Positions 8,204 to 16,581 of a stretch of DNA of 64,000 bases are shown in pieces (the stretch's first letter is position 1; every line of letters starts with the position of its first letter). The notes beneath the pieces were generated by a model. It did not search any database, was not told the DNA's origin, and saw only the letters and a list, made by a program, of their open reading frames with translations. Origin of the DNA: Prauserella endophytica (GTDB lineage: Bacteria; Actinomycetota; Actinomycetes; Mycobacteriales; Pseudonocardiaceae); NCBI RefSeq assembly GCF_005146945.1, contig NZ_SWMS01000030.1, positions 1-64,000 on the forward strand. Direction: 5' to 3'. The position numbers and the translations under genes are program-made.

Positions 8204-8865
8204 GCAGCGACCCCATAAAGGCGTTGATGCTGCTCATCGGCGCGACGGTGATGCTGACCGGCTGCCACCCGCTCACCCTCACCAGCGCGGCAACCTCGGC
8301 GTCGGAGCCGTATGCCGTGGTGGACGTGCGTGAGCAGTTGGAGCAGCTGCCGGTCGGGCCCCGGGGCAGCCTCGCTGGCTATGACCGGGACGAGGACTTC
8401 CCGCACTGGTCGAGCCAGGGCGACGGGTGCAACACCCGGGAGGTCGTGCTCGAACGCGACGGGACAGACGTGATGACCGGTCCAGGCTGCAAGTCGACGT
8501 CGGGCACGTGGGTTTCGCCGTATGACGGGCAGACTTGGACCGATCCCTCGGACGTCGATATCGATCATGTGGTGCCGCTCGCGCAGAGCTGGGTGTCCGG
8601 GGCGCGGTCGTGGACTCAGGCCCAGCGGGAGGCGTTCGCCAACGACCTGACCCGCCCGCAGCTGCTCGCGGTCACCGACAACGTGAACCAGGAGAAGGGC
8701 CGCAAGGCGCCGGACGAGTGGAAACCGCCGCTCGTCGGCTACTGGTGTACCTACGCCTCGGATTGGGTCACCGTGAAGCATCACTACGCCCTCACCATCA
8801 CCAGCGGGGAGAAATCCGCGCTGCTGCTGATGCTCGATAAGTGCCCGAAAGGCGGACGATCATGA
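8200..8865 (+). CDS. Secreted lipoprotein HNH nuclease (DUF1524/GmrSD C-terminal type)
   Basis: 221 aa from GTG 8200, chosen because GGAGGTGGG precedes it and because the following residues form a lipoprotein signal (hydrophobic helix then LTGC, Cys 22). The catalytic region has DIDHVVPLAQSW (~120-131) and NVNQEKGRKAPDEW, the usual HNH arrangement of DUF1524 secreted nucleases. It would be anchored outside the membrane and cut DNA there. Its ATG-overlap with the next gene places it in a four-gene operon. Confidence 0.8.
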   Translation: MSSDPIKALMLLIGATVMLTGCHPLTLTSAATSASEPYAVVDVREQLEQLPVGPRGSLAGYDRDEDFPHWSSQGDGCNTREVVLERDGTDVMTGPGCKSTSGTWVSPYDGQTWTDPSDVDIDHVVPLAQSWVSGARSWTQAQREAFANDLTRPQLLAVTDNVNQEKGRKAPDEWKPPLVGYWCTYASDWVTVKHHYALTITSGEKSALLLMLDKCPKGGRS

Positions 8866-9251
8866 CGACGACTTCTGATCCGCTGAGCAGGCGAAACACC
8901 CGGCACGGGGGAGAGTCGCCGCAGCTGGACACCGACCCGGGCCGGGAGGCGTATGTAGACCGGGCGCACCTGGCGGCGCTGGCCGCCACTCATCCCGCGG
9001 TGTCGGCCCGCCTGACCCACGATCCGCACGGTCTGCCCGGCCTGAGCAGGGTGCTGGTCCTGCACGGGCCGACGGGGCAGGTCACCTTCCACATCGCCGA
9101 TGAGGACGCCGAGTTGTTCGAGCACGTGCCGTGGGCCGCCGACGGAGACCCTAAGGCGGTGTGGGACGGCCACACCAAGGCCCAGGCGCGGTCGCGCCTG
9201 GCTGGACTCGTTCAGCTGCTGGCCTTCGAGCAGAGGGGAGTGCAGTCATGA
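8862..9251 (+). CDS. Hypothetical protein
   Basis: 129 aa from ATG 8862, overlapping the nuclease stop (ATGA). No motif recognised. The N-terminus is polar and the middle (LVLHGPTGQVTFHIADEDAELFEHVPW) resembles small beta-rich domains found on actinobacterial plasmids. It also overlaps the following gene by four bases. Confidence 0.65.
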   Translation: MTTTSDPLSRRNTRHGGESPQLDTDPGREAYVDRAHLAALAATHPAVSARLTHDPHGLPGLSRVLVLHGPTGQVTFHIADEDAELFEHVPWAADGDPKAVWDGHTKAQARSRLAGLVQLLAFEQRGVQS

Positions 9252-9715
9252 CCGTGATCGGGATCAATGGCGAACCGCTGCTCCTCGACCCCGACAAAGT
9301 CCTCCGCACGTTGCCGCTGGTGCACGGAGTCCGGGCGTTCGAGGACGACGAGTGGATGGTCGCGTTCGGTCATCACCACCCGCGCCGCGCTATCGCCGTG
9401 TTCAACGCGCTCTATCGCCGGGCGTGCCTGCGTTGGGACTCGCACCCACCGCTGCATCCCCGGTGGGGCGCGTCGCTGCCGGGAGGCTGGCCGTCGCGGC
9501 CCTGCTATCCCAGTGTCGCCGCTGAGCTGGAGTACCGGTGGTGGCGGCTGATCGACTCCTGCCCCGATGAGGAAAGGCCGGGGCATCGGGGCAGCGACGA
9601 CTACGACGACCCCTGTCTTCACTGCTTGGCGTTGTCCGATCCGATCGGCTGGGTCGCCGCGCAGTGCCCCGCCACCGATCCCGGTGCTTTCCCGGTCACC
9701 ATATGGCAGCCCTGA
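9248..9715 (+). CDS. Hypothetical protein
   Basis: 155 aa from ATG 9248, overlapping the previous stop. Trp/His/Pro-rich with a Cys-X2-Cys near the end (DPCLHCLALSDP). No recognised family. Last gene of the overlapping run that begins at 8093. Confidence 0.6.
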   Translation: MTVIGINGEPLLLDPDKVLRTLPLVHGVRAFEDDEWMVAFGHHHPRRAIAVFNALYRRACLRWDSHPPLHPRWGASLPGGWPSRPCYPSVAAELEYRWWRLIDSCPDEERPGHRGSDDYDDPCLHCLALSDPIGWVAAQCPATDPGAFPVTIWQP

Positions 9716-9830
9716 CCTGGTCGGATCCTGCCCGCTCGTCAGTGGGTCATGGGACCGTCATCTCCGCCCGCACGACGGGACGGGGCAGCTCGTGACTGCC
9801 CCGTCCCTCCCCTCAACCCTAAGGACTCTC

Positions 9831-10199
9831 ATGCCCGAGCAGTTGAACCCCACGATCGCCACCGATGAGCTGGCGGACCTGATCCGCCGGTGGACGTCCA
9901 CGGGCCCGTCCCCGCTGATCCTGGCCGCCACCAACCTGCTCCTGGAGCACGAGGGCTGGTTGTGGCGGGCCGATTTCCGCAGGACCTGCATCCACTACTT
10001 CCCCGATGAGCAGATGGCCCGATTCGACTGGTTGGCCGTCCAGGACCTGCTCGCCGAGGAGCCGCGGGCCTCAACGAGCGAACTCGCGATCCTGCGCTTC
10101 GCCTGCGCTCTCGCCCTCGATGAATTCTCGTGGTCGGCGATGGGAACCAGCCATCAGGCAATGCTGCGCCGAGCGGTGGACACCGCCCTCGATTCCTGA
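9831..10199 (+). CDS. Hypothetical protein
   Basis: 122 aa from ATG 9831, preceded by AAGGA at 9821-9825. Predicted soluble and helical, with no motif recognised. A longer version from GTG 9792 is possible but lacks a good ribosome-binding site. Confidence 0.6.
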   Translation: MPEQLNPTIATDELADLIRRWTSTGPSPLILAATNLLLEHEGWLWRADFRRTCIHYFPDEQMARFDWLAVQDLLAEEPRASTSELAILRFACALALDEFSWSAMGTSHQAMLRRAVDTALDS

Positions 10200-10256
10200 C
10201 CACAGCATCACCTCTGAACATCTAGCCCAACCCACCAACACGCGAAGGAAAGAGCT

Positions 10257-10736
10257 ATGAGCAGCGACGATGACCTGGTCGACGTGATCGAGGAGCAGGT
10301 GCCCTACGACGGCCCGCATAGCCGAGAGTCGGTGATCGGGGCGGCGCAGGGTGTCGCGCACCTGGTCCGCTACCTGAACAACGCCACCCAACCAGGCACG
10401 GCGCGGTACACCCTGGAATGGGCGAGCACGATCGACTCCGTGCTGGGCACGATGAAGGGCGCGTTGTACGGCATGGACCAGCTGTTCGAGCAGCTGAGCG
10501 CGGCAGCAGCAGCGGCGGCCGAGGACCCGACGGTGTACGACGCGAGAGCGGCGCAGCGGGAAGACCGGCATCCGGATGGTGCGCGGGTCGCACGGGAGTT
10601 GGCGGAGACGCTGAACGGGGTGCGGCAGCACCTGGCGGTGTGGCAGGGGTTTCGCGTGGTCGGCGGAATGGCGGCCGAGCTGGAGCGGGCACACAGCCTG
10701 TCGGCCCGACTGGGCAACGAGCGCAGCGACGACTGA
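10257..10736 (+). CDS. Hypothetical helical protein
   Basis: 159 aa with a GAAGGAAAG ribosome-binding site. Mostly amphipathic helix, including an eight-alanine run (AAAAAAAAE) near residue 82. No known domain. It is followed by a strong hairpin shared with the converging acetyltransferase gene. Confidence 0.6.
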   Translation: MSSDDDLVDVIEEQVPYDGPHSRESVIGAAQGVAHLVRYLNNATQPGTARYTLEWASTIDSVLGTMKGALYGMDQLFEQLSAAAAAAAEDPTVYDARAAQREDRHPDGARVARELAETLNGVRQHLAVWQGFRVVGGMAAELERAHSLSARLGNERSDD

Positions 10737-10759
10737 CCACCCCCGCCGACAGCTCACGA

Positions 10760-10795
10760 ACAGCAGCCCTCGACCACCTGGTCGGGGGCTGCTGT
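10760..10795. terminator. Bidirectional terminator
   Basis: Arms 10760-10776 and 10779-10795 pair except for one G-T (ACAGCAGCCC against GGGCTGCTGT plus an inner CGACCA/TGGTCG). It sits between two converging genes. Confidence 0.7.
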
Positions 10796-10812
10796 CGTGC
10801 GTGGCTTACTGG

Positions 10813-11448
10813 CTATTCCTGCAGGCTGGCGGCGGCGCGCATGTCGGGACAGCGCTCGGGCAGGCCGAGACGCAGCGCCGGATCGCTGACGGCCTTCCAG
10901 AACTGGTGGGCCGAGTCGGTGTCCTCGATCGCGGTGGTGGACCAGCGGTAGCCCCGGCCACGGCTTAGGGCTGCTGCCAGAAGCACGCGACCGAACCCGC
11001 GGCGCCGGTGCGGCGGCGGGTCCACGCGAATGTGTTCGATGATCCCGGCCTGGCACTGGGCGCACAGGGCGAGGTCGATGTCGCCGACAGCCCGCCCGTT
11101 CAGGCGGATCTCGATGCGCCCCACGCCGGCGGGGTGGTGTTCGGGTGGGATCGCGACGATCTCGACGCCCAGGCCGTCGGTCTGCTCGGCGCGCCGCTGC
11201 TGGTAGCCGGGGTCCACGATGCACCAGGTGGAGATGGCCGGGTCGTGCGCGTGGCAGGCACGGCAGGTCAGCTGCCGCAGCCGCAGGCGCGCGTTCCAGC
11301 CGACCCACACGGTGCCGCTGCCGACGGGGTGCTGGCGCGGACAGTGCGCGGGGTGGTGTTCGCGCAGCCCGCCTCGTGCGGTCAGTTCGTACCGCAGCTG
11401 GGGCAGCACCGGCACCGCCCGACCAAATTGGCCCGCACTATCGAACAT
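10813..11448 (-). CDS. GNAT-family N-acetyltransferase
   Basis: 211 aa. The C-terminal half carries an acetyl-CoA binding motif RRRGFGRVLLAAAL and the trailing helix ending in a HQFWKAV segment typical of GNAT enzymes. The N-terminal ~90 residues contain two Cys-X2-Cys pairs (CRACHA and CAQCQA) and may bind zinc. Acceptor substrate unknown. It is transcribed toward the converging gene at 10257 and divergently from the regulator at 11608. Confidence 0.75.
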   Translation of the reverse strand: MFDSAGQFGRAVPVLPQLRYELTARGGLREHHPAHCPRQHPVGSGTVWVGWNARLRLRQLTCRACHAHDPAISTWCIVDPGYQQRRAEQTDGLGVEIVAIPPEHHPAGVGRIEIRLNGRAVGDIDLALCAQCQAGIIEHIRVDPPPHRRRGFGRVLLAAALSRGRGYRWSTTAIEDTDSAHQFWKAVSDPALRLGLPERCPDMRAAASLQE

Positions 11449-11505
11449 ACGTACGAGTATCGCAGGCGGATCCGGTAGATCCGAGCGCCGTCACTCGACC
11501 TGAGG

Positions 11506-11545
11506 TTGACATCACGAGGGGGCGCTGTTGTAAACAGATGTAGAC
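11506..11545 (+). promoter_or_regulatory. Promoter and operator of the HTH-ImmA operon
   Basis: TTGACA (11506-11511), a 17-base spacer and TGTAAA (11529-11534) form a good promoter. The -10 box overlaps GTAAACAGATGTAGAC (11530-11545), an imperfect palindrome that recurs in reverse orientation as GTCTACACATGTTTAC at 16928-16943 and 45547-45562. Confidence 0.7.
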
Positions 11546-11607
11546 GTGTTTCGTCAGCAGATAGGGTCTGGCGTGCCTGCCTCCCCTCACACGCTATGGA
11601 GACCGCG

Positions 11608-12081
11608 ATGAGCGAGCCCACCCCCGCGACTCGATCGTTCGCCGAGAAGTTTTCGCACCTCATCGCGACGATTCACCCAGCTGATCGGGGGCCCTACACC
11701 GATCAGGAGATCGCCGAGCAACTCCATACGTCACGGCAGTATGTGTGGCAGCTGCGCAGGGGGGAGCGGGGTGAGCCCCGCCAGTCGATCGTCCATGAGA
11801 TCACGAAGTTCTTCGGCGTCCCCGACACCTACTTCTCCGACGACGACGTGGCGCAGACGGTGGACGACGAGATCACGGCGCTGGTGAACCGTCGGGATGC
11901 CAGTGCCGCCGCCGACGACCCGCGCGAGGGTGTGGAGGCGCGACGGCTCGCGCAGCGGTATCTGTCCCTGGGGCCGGAGGGACGCGCGGCGGTGTCGAGT
12001 CTGATCGACAGCCTGGACGCCTACGGAAAACAGTCACGCAGTACCCGCTCTCGGCGCAAACCAGGGCCGTCTTCGTCCTGA
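11608..12081 (+). CDS. Helix-turn-helix regulator (EspR/XRE-like)
   Basis: 157 aa from ATG 11608 with GGAG upstream (ATG 11596 also possible). The helix-turn-helix lies at ~30-52 (YTDQEIAEQLHTSRQYVWQL), followed by FGVPDTYFSDDD, the layout of the EspR-like regulators of actinobacteria. It is followed by an ImmA/IrrE-type protease gene. In ICEBs1 the same pairing (ImmR/ImmA) is a repressor and the protease that removes it. The palindromic operator in its own promoter suggests autoregulation. Confidence 0.8.
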   Translation: MSEPTPATRSFAEKFSHLIATIHPADRGPYTDQEIAEQLHTSRQYVWQLRRGERGEPRQSIVHEITKFFGVPDTYFSDDDVAQTVDDEITALVNRRDASAAADDPREGVEARRLAQRYLSLGPEGRAAVSSLIDSLDAYGKQSRSTRSRRKPGPSSS

Positions 12082-12178
12082 TTGTGTCAAGATCGTCGTG
12101 GGGGCCGCGGCGCCGAAAGACCAGTTCAGCTGCGTGCGGCTCCTGTTTACGGGGGGTTTGCAGAGTAGGGGGACGGTC

Positions 12179-12679
12179 ATGGAGTTGCAGCGTTTACGAG
12201 ACGAGTGTGAAGGTCTGGTCGAGGCGGTGGTGACAGAAGTCGGCCTGCCTCGCCCGTGGTCCATCAACGCCTTCCTCGACCGGCTGGAGCCCTGGCATGG
12301 CCGGGAGATCGATCTGTGTGCGGTGCGCTGGGCGGTGGGGGAGAGCACCGGGGGGTGGCAACGGCGCGGGGACCATGACGTGATCGCCTACCCGGAGAAC
12401 ACCACCGGGGCGCATCAGGATCACATCATCTGTCACGAGCTCGGGCACATGCTGCAGCAGCACGAGGGCCAGTGCGTCCTCTCGGTCGCCGAGGCCCGCG
12501 CCATCGCGCCCAGTCTCAGCCTCACCGCCCTCGGGCACCTGCTGCAGCGTGCCGACCAGGCGCAGGAGGAACGCGACGCCGAACGGTTCGCGACGCTGCT
12601 GCTGACTTACGCCCACGCCGACGCGTCGCGGCCGGCGACAGAGCTGGGGCGGCGAGTGGAAGCGACGTTCGGGCTGTGA
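12179..12679 (+). CDS. ImmA/IrrE-family metallopeptidase
   Basis: 166 aa from ATG 12179 (GGGGGA upstream). Residues 86-90 read HELGH, the zinc motif of ImmA/IrrE peptidases, with a later acidic stretch (EERDAERF) that can supply the third ligand. It likely cleaves the upstream helix-turn-helix protein. Its stop overlaps the GTG start of the next gene. Confidence 0.85.
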   Translation: MELQRLRDECEGLVEAVVTEVGLPRPWSINAFLDRLEPWHGREIDLCAVRWAVGESTGGWQRRGDHDVIAYPENTTGAHQDHIICHELGHMLQQHEGQCVLSVAEARAIAPSLSLTALGHLLQRADQAQEERDAERFATLLLTYAHADASRPATELGRRVEATFGL

Positions 12680-13866
12680 CGGCCGCGCTTTTGTTCTACG
12701 TCTGTGCGGCGGCGTCGTTCGCGGCGGCGCTCCTGCGGCTGAGTCGGGTCCGGACGAACCCGAACCCGCGTGGCGCGCAGGCCTACGGGCTGATTCTGGT
12801 GGCCATGGCGGTCACGTTCACCGCGATGGCCACACCGACGCAGGCCTGGATCAACCAGTCCGTGCCGGACGGCGGCAAGCTGCTGGGCAACACCTCGACC
12901 CTGGTCGCGGCCTTCGGCGTGGTGGCGCTGAGCCTGTACACCCGCTGGCCGGTCGAGCAGGCCGGACCGAAGGTGCGCCGGCGGGCTCTCTGGCTGGCCG
13001 TGACGGCGGCCGTGCTGCTGGTGACGTTCTTCTGGCCGCACCCGGTCGTGCTGACCGGGTCGTTCGACGGCCTTTACGCCCTCGATCCCAGCCTGGCCAT
13101 CTACACCGTGGCCTACGCCAGCTACCTCGGTATCGCCCTGATCGACTTCGTGCGGCTGTCGCTGCAGTTCATCGGGCAAGCACCGCCGGTGCTGCGGTGG
13201 GGTTTGCGGCTGCTGGCCACCGCCGGGGCCCTGGGGGTGACCTATGCGGCGTCGAAGATCGCCATCGTCGTGCACCGCCTGGTCACCGGGTCCCGAGCCG
13301 GGACCGGCAACGAGGACGGGGTGTGCCACGCGGCGTTCTCCTCAGTCGGGTGCACGGTCGCGGTCGGCGGCCCCGGCCTGGTCGCCCTGCTGCTCATCGC
13401 CGGCGTGGTCGCGTGTGCCTACTCCGCCCGCCTGGAGAACCTCGCGCAGTGGACAGCCAGCATTCGCACGTATCGCCGGTTGGAGCCGTTGTGGCGGGCG
13501 GTGACCACGGCGGTGCCCGAGGTGCATCGCAGCGGACTCCCGGCCGATGACCTCGAGGATCCGCGCGATATTCGGGTGCGCCTGAACCGCCGCTATGTGG
13601 AGATCCGTGACGGGTTGCTGCTGCTGAGCCCGTACCGGATCCCGGCCCCGTCGCCCGGGGACGCTCACGCTGAAGCTGCGGCGATTCGCTCTGCCATCGA
13701 GGCCAAACGCGCGGGACACGAACCCGTGCACGACAGCCCAGCGGCGCCGCTGGCCCACCACGACAGCACCGTCGACCTCGACCGCGCCACCGACACCGCC
13801 TGGCTGGAACGTGTCGCCCGCGAATTCACCAACCTGCAGGGGAAAGGAGTGGTGGCGCGTGCGTAG
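12676..13866 (+). CDS. MAB_1171c-like (DUF6545) multi-pass membrane protein
   Basis: 396 aa from GTG 12676, overlapping the protease stop. Six to seven hydrophobic segments lie in the first ~260 residues and a cytoplasmic tail follows (ARLENLAQWTASIRTYRRLEPLWRAV and onward). This matches the MAB_1171c family, often found directly after helix-turn-helix and ImmA-type genes in actinobacteria. Its function is unproven; a transporter or membrane effector has been suggested for the family. Confidence 0.75.
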   Translation: MTAALLFYVCAAASFAAALLRLSRVRTNPNPRGAQAYGLILVAMAVTFTAMATPTQAWINQSVPDGGKLLGNTSTLVAAFGVVALSLYTRWPVEQAGPKVRRRALWLAVTAAVLLVTFFWPHPVVLTGSFDGLYALDPSLAIYTVAYASYLGIALIDFVRLSLQFIGQAPPVLRWGLRLLATAGALGVTYAASKIAIVVHRLVTGSRAGTGNEDGVCHAAFSSVGCTVAVGGPGLVALLLIAGVVACAYSARLENLAQWTASIRTYRRLEPLWRAVTTAVPEVHRSGLPADDLEDPRDIRVRLNRRYVEIRDGLLLLSPYRIPAPSPGDAHAEAAAIRSAIEAKRAGHEPVHDSPAAPLAHHDSTVDLDRATDTAWLERVAREFTNLQGKGVVARA

Positions 13867-14770
13867 CGCCCCCCATCTCGTGGTCGTGGATACCGACGGC
13901 GGACTGGATGACGCGCTGGCGTTGCTGTTCCTCGCCCGCCACCCGGCGGTGCGCCTGCTCGGTGTCGGCTCCGTGCACGGCAACGTGCCCGCCCCCGCGG
14001 CCGCAGCGAACGCGCTGCGGGTGCTGGAACTGGCCGGGGACGACCACACGCCCGTCGCGCTCGGCGCGGACGCTCCGCTGAAGCAGGACGTGCACTTCCG
14101 TCACCCCGACGACCCGCTCGGGCACCTGGTCGGGCCACCCACGCGACAACCGGCCGGGGAATCCGCCGCCGAGCAGCTCGTGCGGCTCACGCGAGCCCAC
14201 CCCGGCGAGGTGTCCGTGCTGGCCCTCGGTCCGATGACCAACCTTGCCCACGCCCTCGACGTCGACCCTGACCTGCCGCGCCTGCTGCGCGCGGTCGTGG
14301 CCATGGGCGGAGTGTTCACCGGTCCCGGCAACATCACCGAGCACGCGGAAAGCAACGTCCACCACGATCCCGACGCGGCGGCGCGGATCTGCACGGCCGG
14401 TTTTGACCTCACCCTCGTCGGGCTGGACGTCACCCGGCAGGTCACCCCCACCACGTCCTGGCTGCGTGCGCTCGCCGCTGACCACTCCATGCCCTGGGCC
14501 GCCTATGCGCAACTCCTCGCCGACACCCCGCGCGAGCAGCGGCCACCACTGCCCCTGCACGACCCGCTCGCCGCCGCAGTACTGCTCGAACCCGCACTAG
14601 TCACCTGCCGCAGTGGCGTCGTCCACGTGGACACCACACAGGACAACACCAGGGGCCGAACTCGCCGGGATGAGGAGGCAACCGCCGGCCCCGCGGCGCG
14701 GGCTGCCGTCACTGTCGATGTCCCCGCATCCCTGCGATTGCTGTTGTCGGGCCTGCTGGCCGGGCAGTAA
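13859..14770 (+). CDS. Inosine-uridine-type nucleoside hydrolase
   Basis: 303 aa from GTG 13859 with AAGGAG nine bases upstream, overlapping the membrane-protein stop by eight bases. The N-terminus has DTDGGLDDALAL, the calcium-binding DxDxxxDD signature (normally DTDPGxDD, so Gly replaces Pro). MGGVFTGPGNITEHAESN and HDPLAAAVLL are further family landmarks. It would hydrolyse the N-glycosidic bond of nucleosides. Being fourth in a regulator-protease-membrane operon is unusual for a salvage enzyme. Confidence 0.85.
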   Translation: MRSAPHLVVVDTDGGLDDALALLFLARHPAVRLLGVGSVHGNVPAPAAAANALRVLELAGDDHTPVALGADAPLKQDVHFRHPDDPLGHLVGPPTRQPAGESAAEQLVRLTRAHPGEVSVLALGPMTNLAHALDVDPDLPRLLRAVVAMGGVFTGPGNITEHAESNVHHDPDAAARICTAGFDLTLVGLDVTRQVTPTTSWLRALAADHSMPWAAYAQLLADTPREQRPPLPLHDPLAAAVLLEPALVTCRSGVVHVDTTQDNTRGRTRRDEEATAGPAARAAVTVDVPASLRLLLSGLLAGQ

Positions 14771-14797
14771 GCTCAGCGGGTTCGTTGGCTGAGGCTA

Positions 14798-15037
14798 GTG
14801 GTGGGAGCTCCGAGTTCGATTCTCGGAGGGCTACCGCTCATCCTTGCGGCCTTCGTCGTTCTCTGCGCCATCAATTACATCGCAACGACCGCTGCTAGAG
14901 GTCCGATCAACGATGTGGACACAAGGGAAGGACAGGTGGGCCCTATGGCGAAACTCAAGACAGTGACAGCAGCTGTGTTCGAGACGACGTGGGCGCTCGG
15001 TGTGTCGGTGCTGGCAGGTTCGCCACTCCTAACCTGA
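14798..15037 (+). CDS. Small membrane peptide or peptide precursor
   Basis: 79 aa if read from GTG 14798, with one hydrophobic helix (GLPLILAAFVVLCAINYI). A 30-aa peptide from ATG 14945 (MAKLKTVTAAVFETTWALGV...) is the alternative. No family recognised. It follows the nucleoside hydrolase by 27 bases and ends just before a strong terminator, so it closes the operon. Confidence 0.4.
   Translation: MVGAPSSILGGLPLILAAFVVLCAINYIATTAARGPINDVDTREGQVGPMAKLKTVTAAVFETTWALGVSVLAGSPLLT
14808..14828 (+). other. T-arm-like hairpin
   Basis: CTCCGAG-TTCGATT-CTCGGAG is a perfect 7-bp stem with the loop sequence of a tRNA T arm. No matching acceptor, anticodon or D arm was found, so it is not a complete tRNA. 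It may be a chance hairpin, a regulatory stem or a tRNA relic. Confidence 0.4.
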
Positions 15038-15048
15038 ACCAACGAACA

Positions 15049-15080
15049 ACAGTGCCGGGCTCGCAGAAGCCCGGCACTGT
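15049..15080. terminator. Bidirectional terminator
   Basis: Arms 15049-15061 and 15068-15080 are exact 13-bp complements (ACAGTGCCGGGCT/AGCCCGGCACTGT) around a 6-base loop, between the end of the nucleoside-hydrolase operon and the converging AlbA-type gene. Confidence 0.85.
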
Positions 15081-15095
15081 CTCGTTGTAGCGGCG

Positions 15096-16451
15096 CTAGC
15101 CGTCGGATTCGGCGGCGGTCGGCAGCAACTGGCGCCGCAGTGCCGCTTCCACGTCAAGCCCTCGCACGGGAACGCTGAGCTCCCCTTCGTACACGCCGTG
15201 ATGTCCCCTCGCGGTGAGGCGCCAGGTGCCCCGGATCTCTCCCATACCGGGATTTTCGACGGCGAGAACGAACTCACCGCCGTGGGTCTCGTAGGTGGCT
15301 TCCGGCCGCACGGCGTCGATCCTCAGCGTGAGTGTGGTGGAGCCTTCTTTGAACGTCACGTCCATGCCTCTAGCGAGGTTCAGCGCCTTCCGCAGACTCA
15401 ATCCGCTGCCGCCGGTCAGCCCCCGCCTCCACCGGGGAATCTGCGTCGAAGGCCCCCACCGTCGAGGAGGTTCGGGCAACTGTTCCGAAACGTTGAAGTC
15501 GTCAGGGGAGACGGGCTTGAGCGCCTTCACCTCGCCCTCCAGGTGAAGGGTTACCTCGACATCTTCAACGAAGACCTGACTCAGATTCTCGACGCGCACG
15601 AATGACTGCCCGCGCACGGCGGTGATGTTGTCGAGCATGCGTGGCCACGACGCCCGTGTCTCCTCAGCCCAGTCCTCGATCTCTTGCCAGTACTCGCCCG
15701 GGCTCCGGTCCTCTGCGACCCGCTCGAAGCCCACGGCGGCAGCCGCAGTGAGCTGAAGCGCGGCTGCCGCCGCAACCGACGGGTCCGTCGTCTGTGCCCG
15801 GTACGCCCTGCGCAAACGTCGCGTTGTGGCGTCGATGTAGTTCTCGAGGATGCCGCCGGAAGCGCACCAGAACGCTGAGCCTCCGACGGTCACATCGAAC
15901 TTGGCAGACGGGGCCGAGTTCCGGCGGGCGATGAGGGCGCGCATCTCGTCGCCCTTCACAGGGCGAGTTTCACCGTCCGCCCGGATGTAGATGCCGCCGT
16001 CGGTGAGCCCTTCCGGGCCGTCCTTGTAGCAGGTCCACATTTTTCCCGGTACCGGCCGATCCACGACGATCGCGATCACATCTCGGTTGGCATCCACCGG
16101 TATCCGCTGATAATCCCAGCCAGGCGCCTCAGCGCTGGCGAACTTCCGGACCGTCTTCGCGAGCTCGTGCGCCTCGAACGGCGCGATTCCCGACGCCTCA
16201 CCATGGCCCACACCGAGGATCATCACGGCGTGGCCCTCGAAGGCGCGAGCAGCGAGGTCAGGAGGCCGGTTGGCGGCTCCGAGGATGAACTTGGCTACCT
16301 TGGCGCGCCCGGATTCTTGGTTGAGGTCCAGCTCCGACTTCAGTTCCAGGTAGTGCCGCTCCGCCCGGTCGTCGGTAGCAGCCAATGCGGCGATGAGCGC
16401 CGCCCACTCCATCTGGCCTCGTGGTAGCCGGGACGAGTCGATCGCGCTCAT
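15096..16451 (-). CDS. AlbA_2/Schlafen-type predicted ATP-binding protein
   Basis: 451 aa from ATG 16451 with AGGAGGAA upstream. The first ~170 residues match the AlbA_2 (divergent AAA_4) domain: HYLELKSELDLNQESGRAKV, KFILGAANR, VMILGVGHG and the KGDEMRALI segment. The rest is a long unassigned region with beta-rich stretches. Related domains occur in Schlafen-like proteins and in several defence systems, but no effector domain can be named here. Confidence 0.7.
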   Translation of the reverse strand: MSAIDSSRLPRGQMEWAALIAALAATDDRAERHYLELKSELDLNQESGRAKVAKFILGAANRPPDLAARAFEGHAVMILGVGHGEASGIAPFEAHELAKTVRKFASAEAPGWDYQRIPVDANRDVIAIVVDRPVPGKMWTCYKDGPEGLTDGGIYIRADGETRPVKGDEMRALIARRNSAPSAKFDVTVGGSAFWCASGGILENYIDATTRRLRRAYRAQTTDPSVAAAAALQLTAAAAVGFERVAEDRSPGEYWQEIEDWAEETRASWPRMLDNITAVRGQSFVRVENLSQVFVEDVEVTLHLEGEVKALKPVSPDDFNVSEQLPEPPRRWGPSTQIPRWRRGLTGGSGLSLRKALNLARGMDVTFKEGSTTLTLRIDAVRPEATYETHGGEFVLAVENPGMGEIRGTWRLTARGHHGVYEGELSVPVRGLDVEAALRRQLLPTAAESDG

Positions 16452-16581
16452 GGCTGATTCCTCCTGTGTACGCGGCAGCGCCGGGGTTTGCCGTGGCGCG
16501 ACTGTGTCGTCCCGGGAGATCTGTTGTACCTGACGGTGCCCTGGTCAGGTACACAAACTCCCCGGGTGACACTCGGAGCTC

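Noticed and set aside
14761-14845. tRNA gene
   Set aside because: The T-arm hairpin and a D-arm-like AGCTCAGCGGG are present, but no acceptor stem or anticodon arm can be formed.
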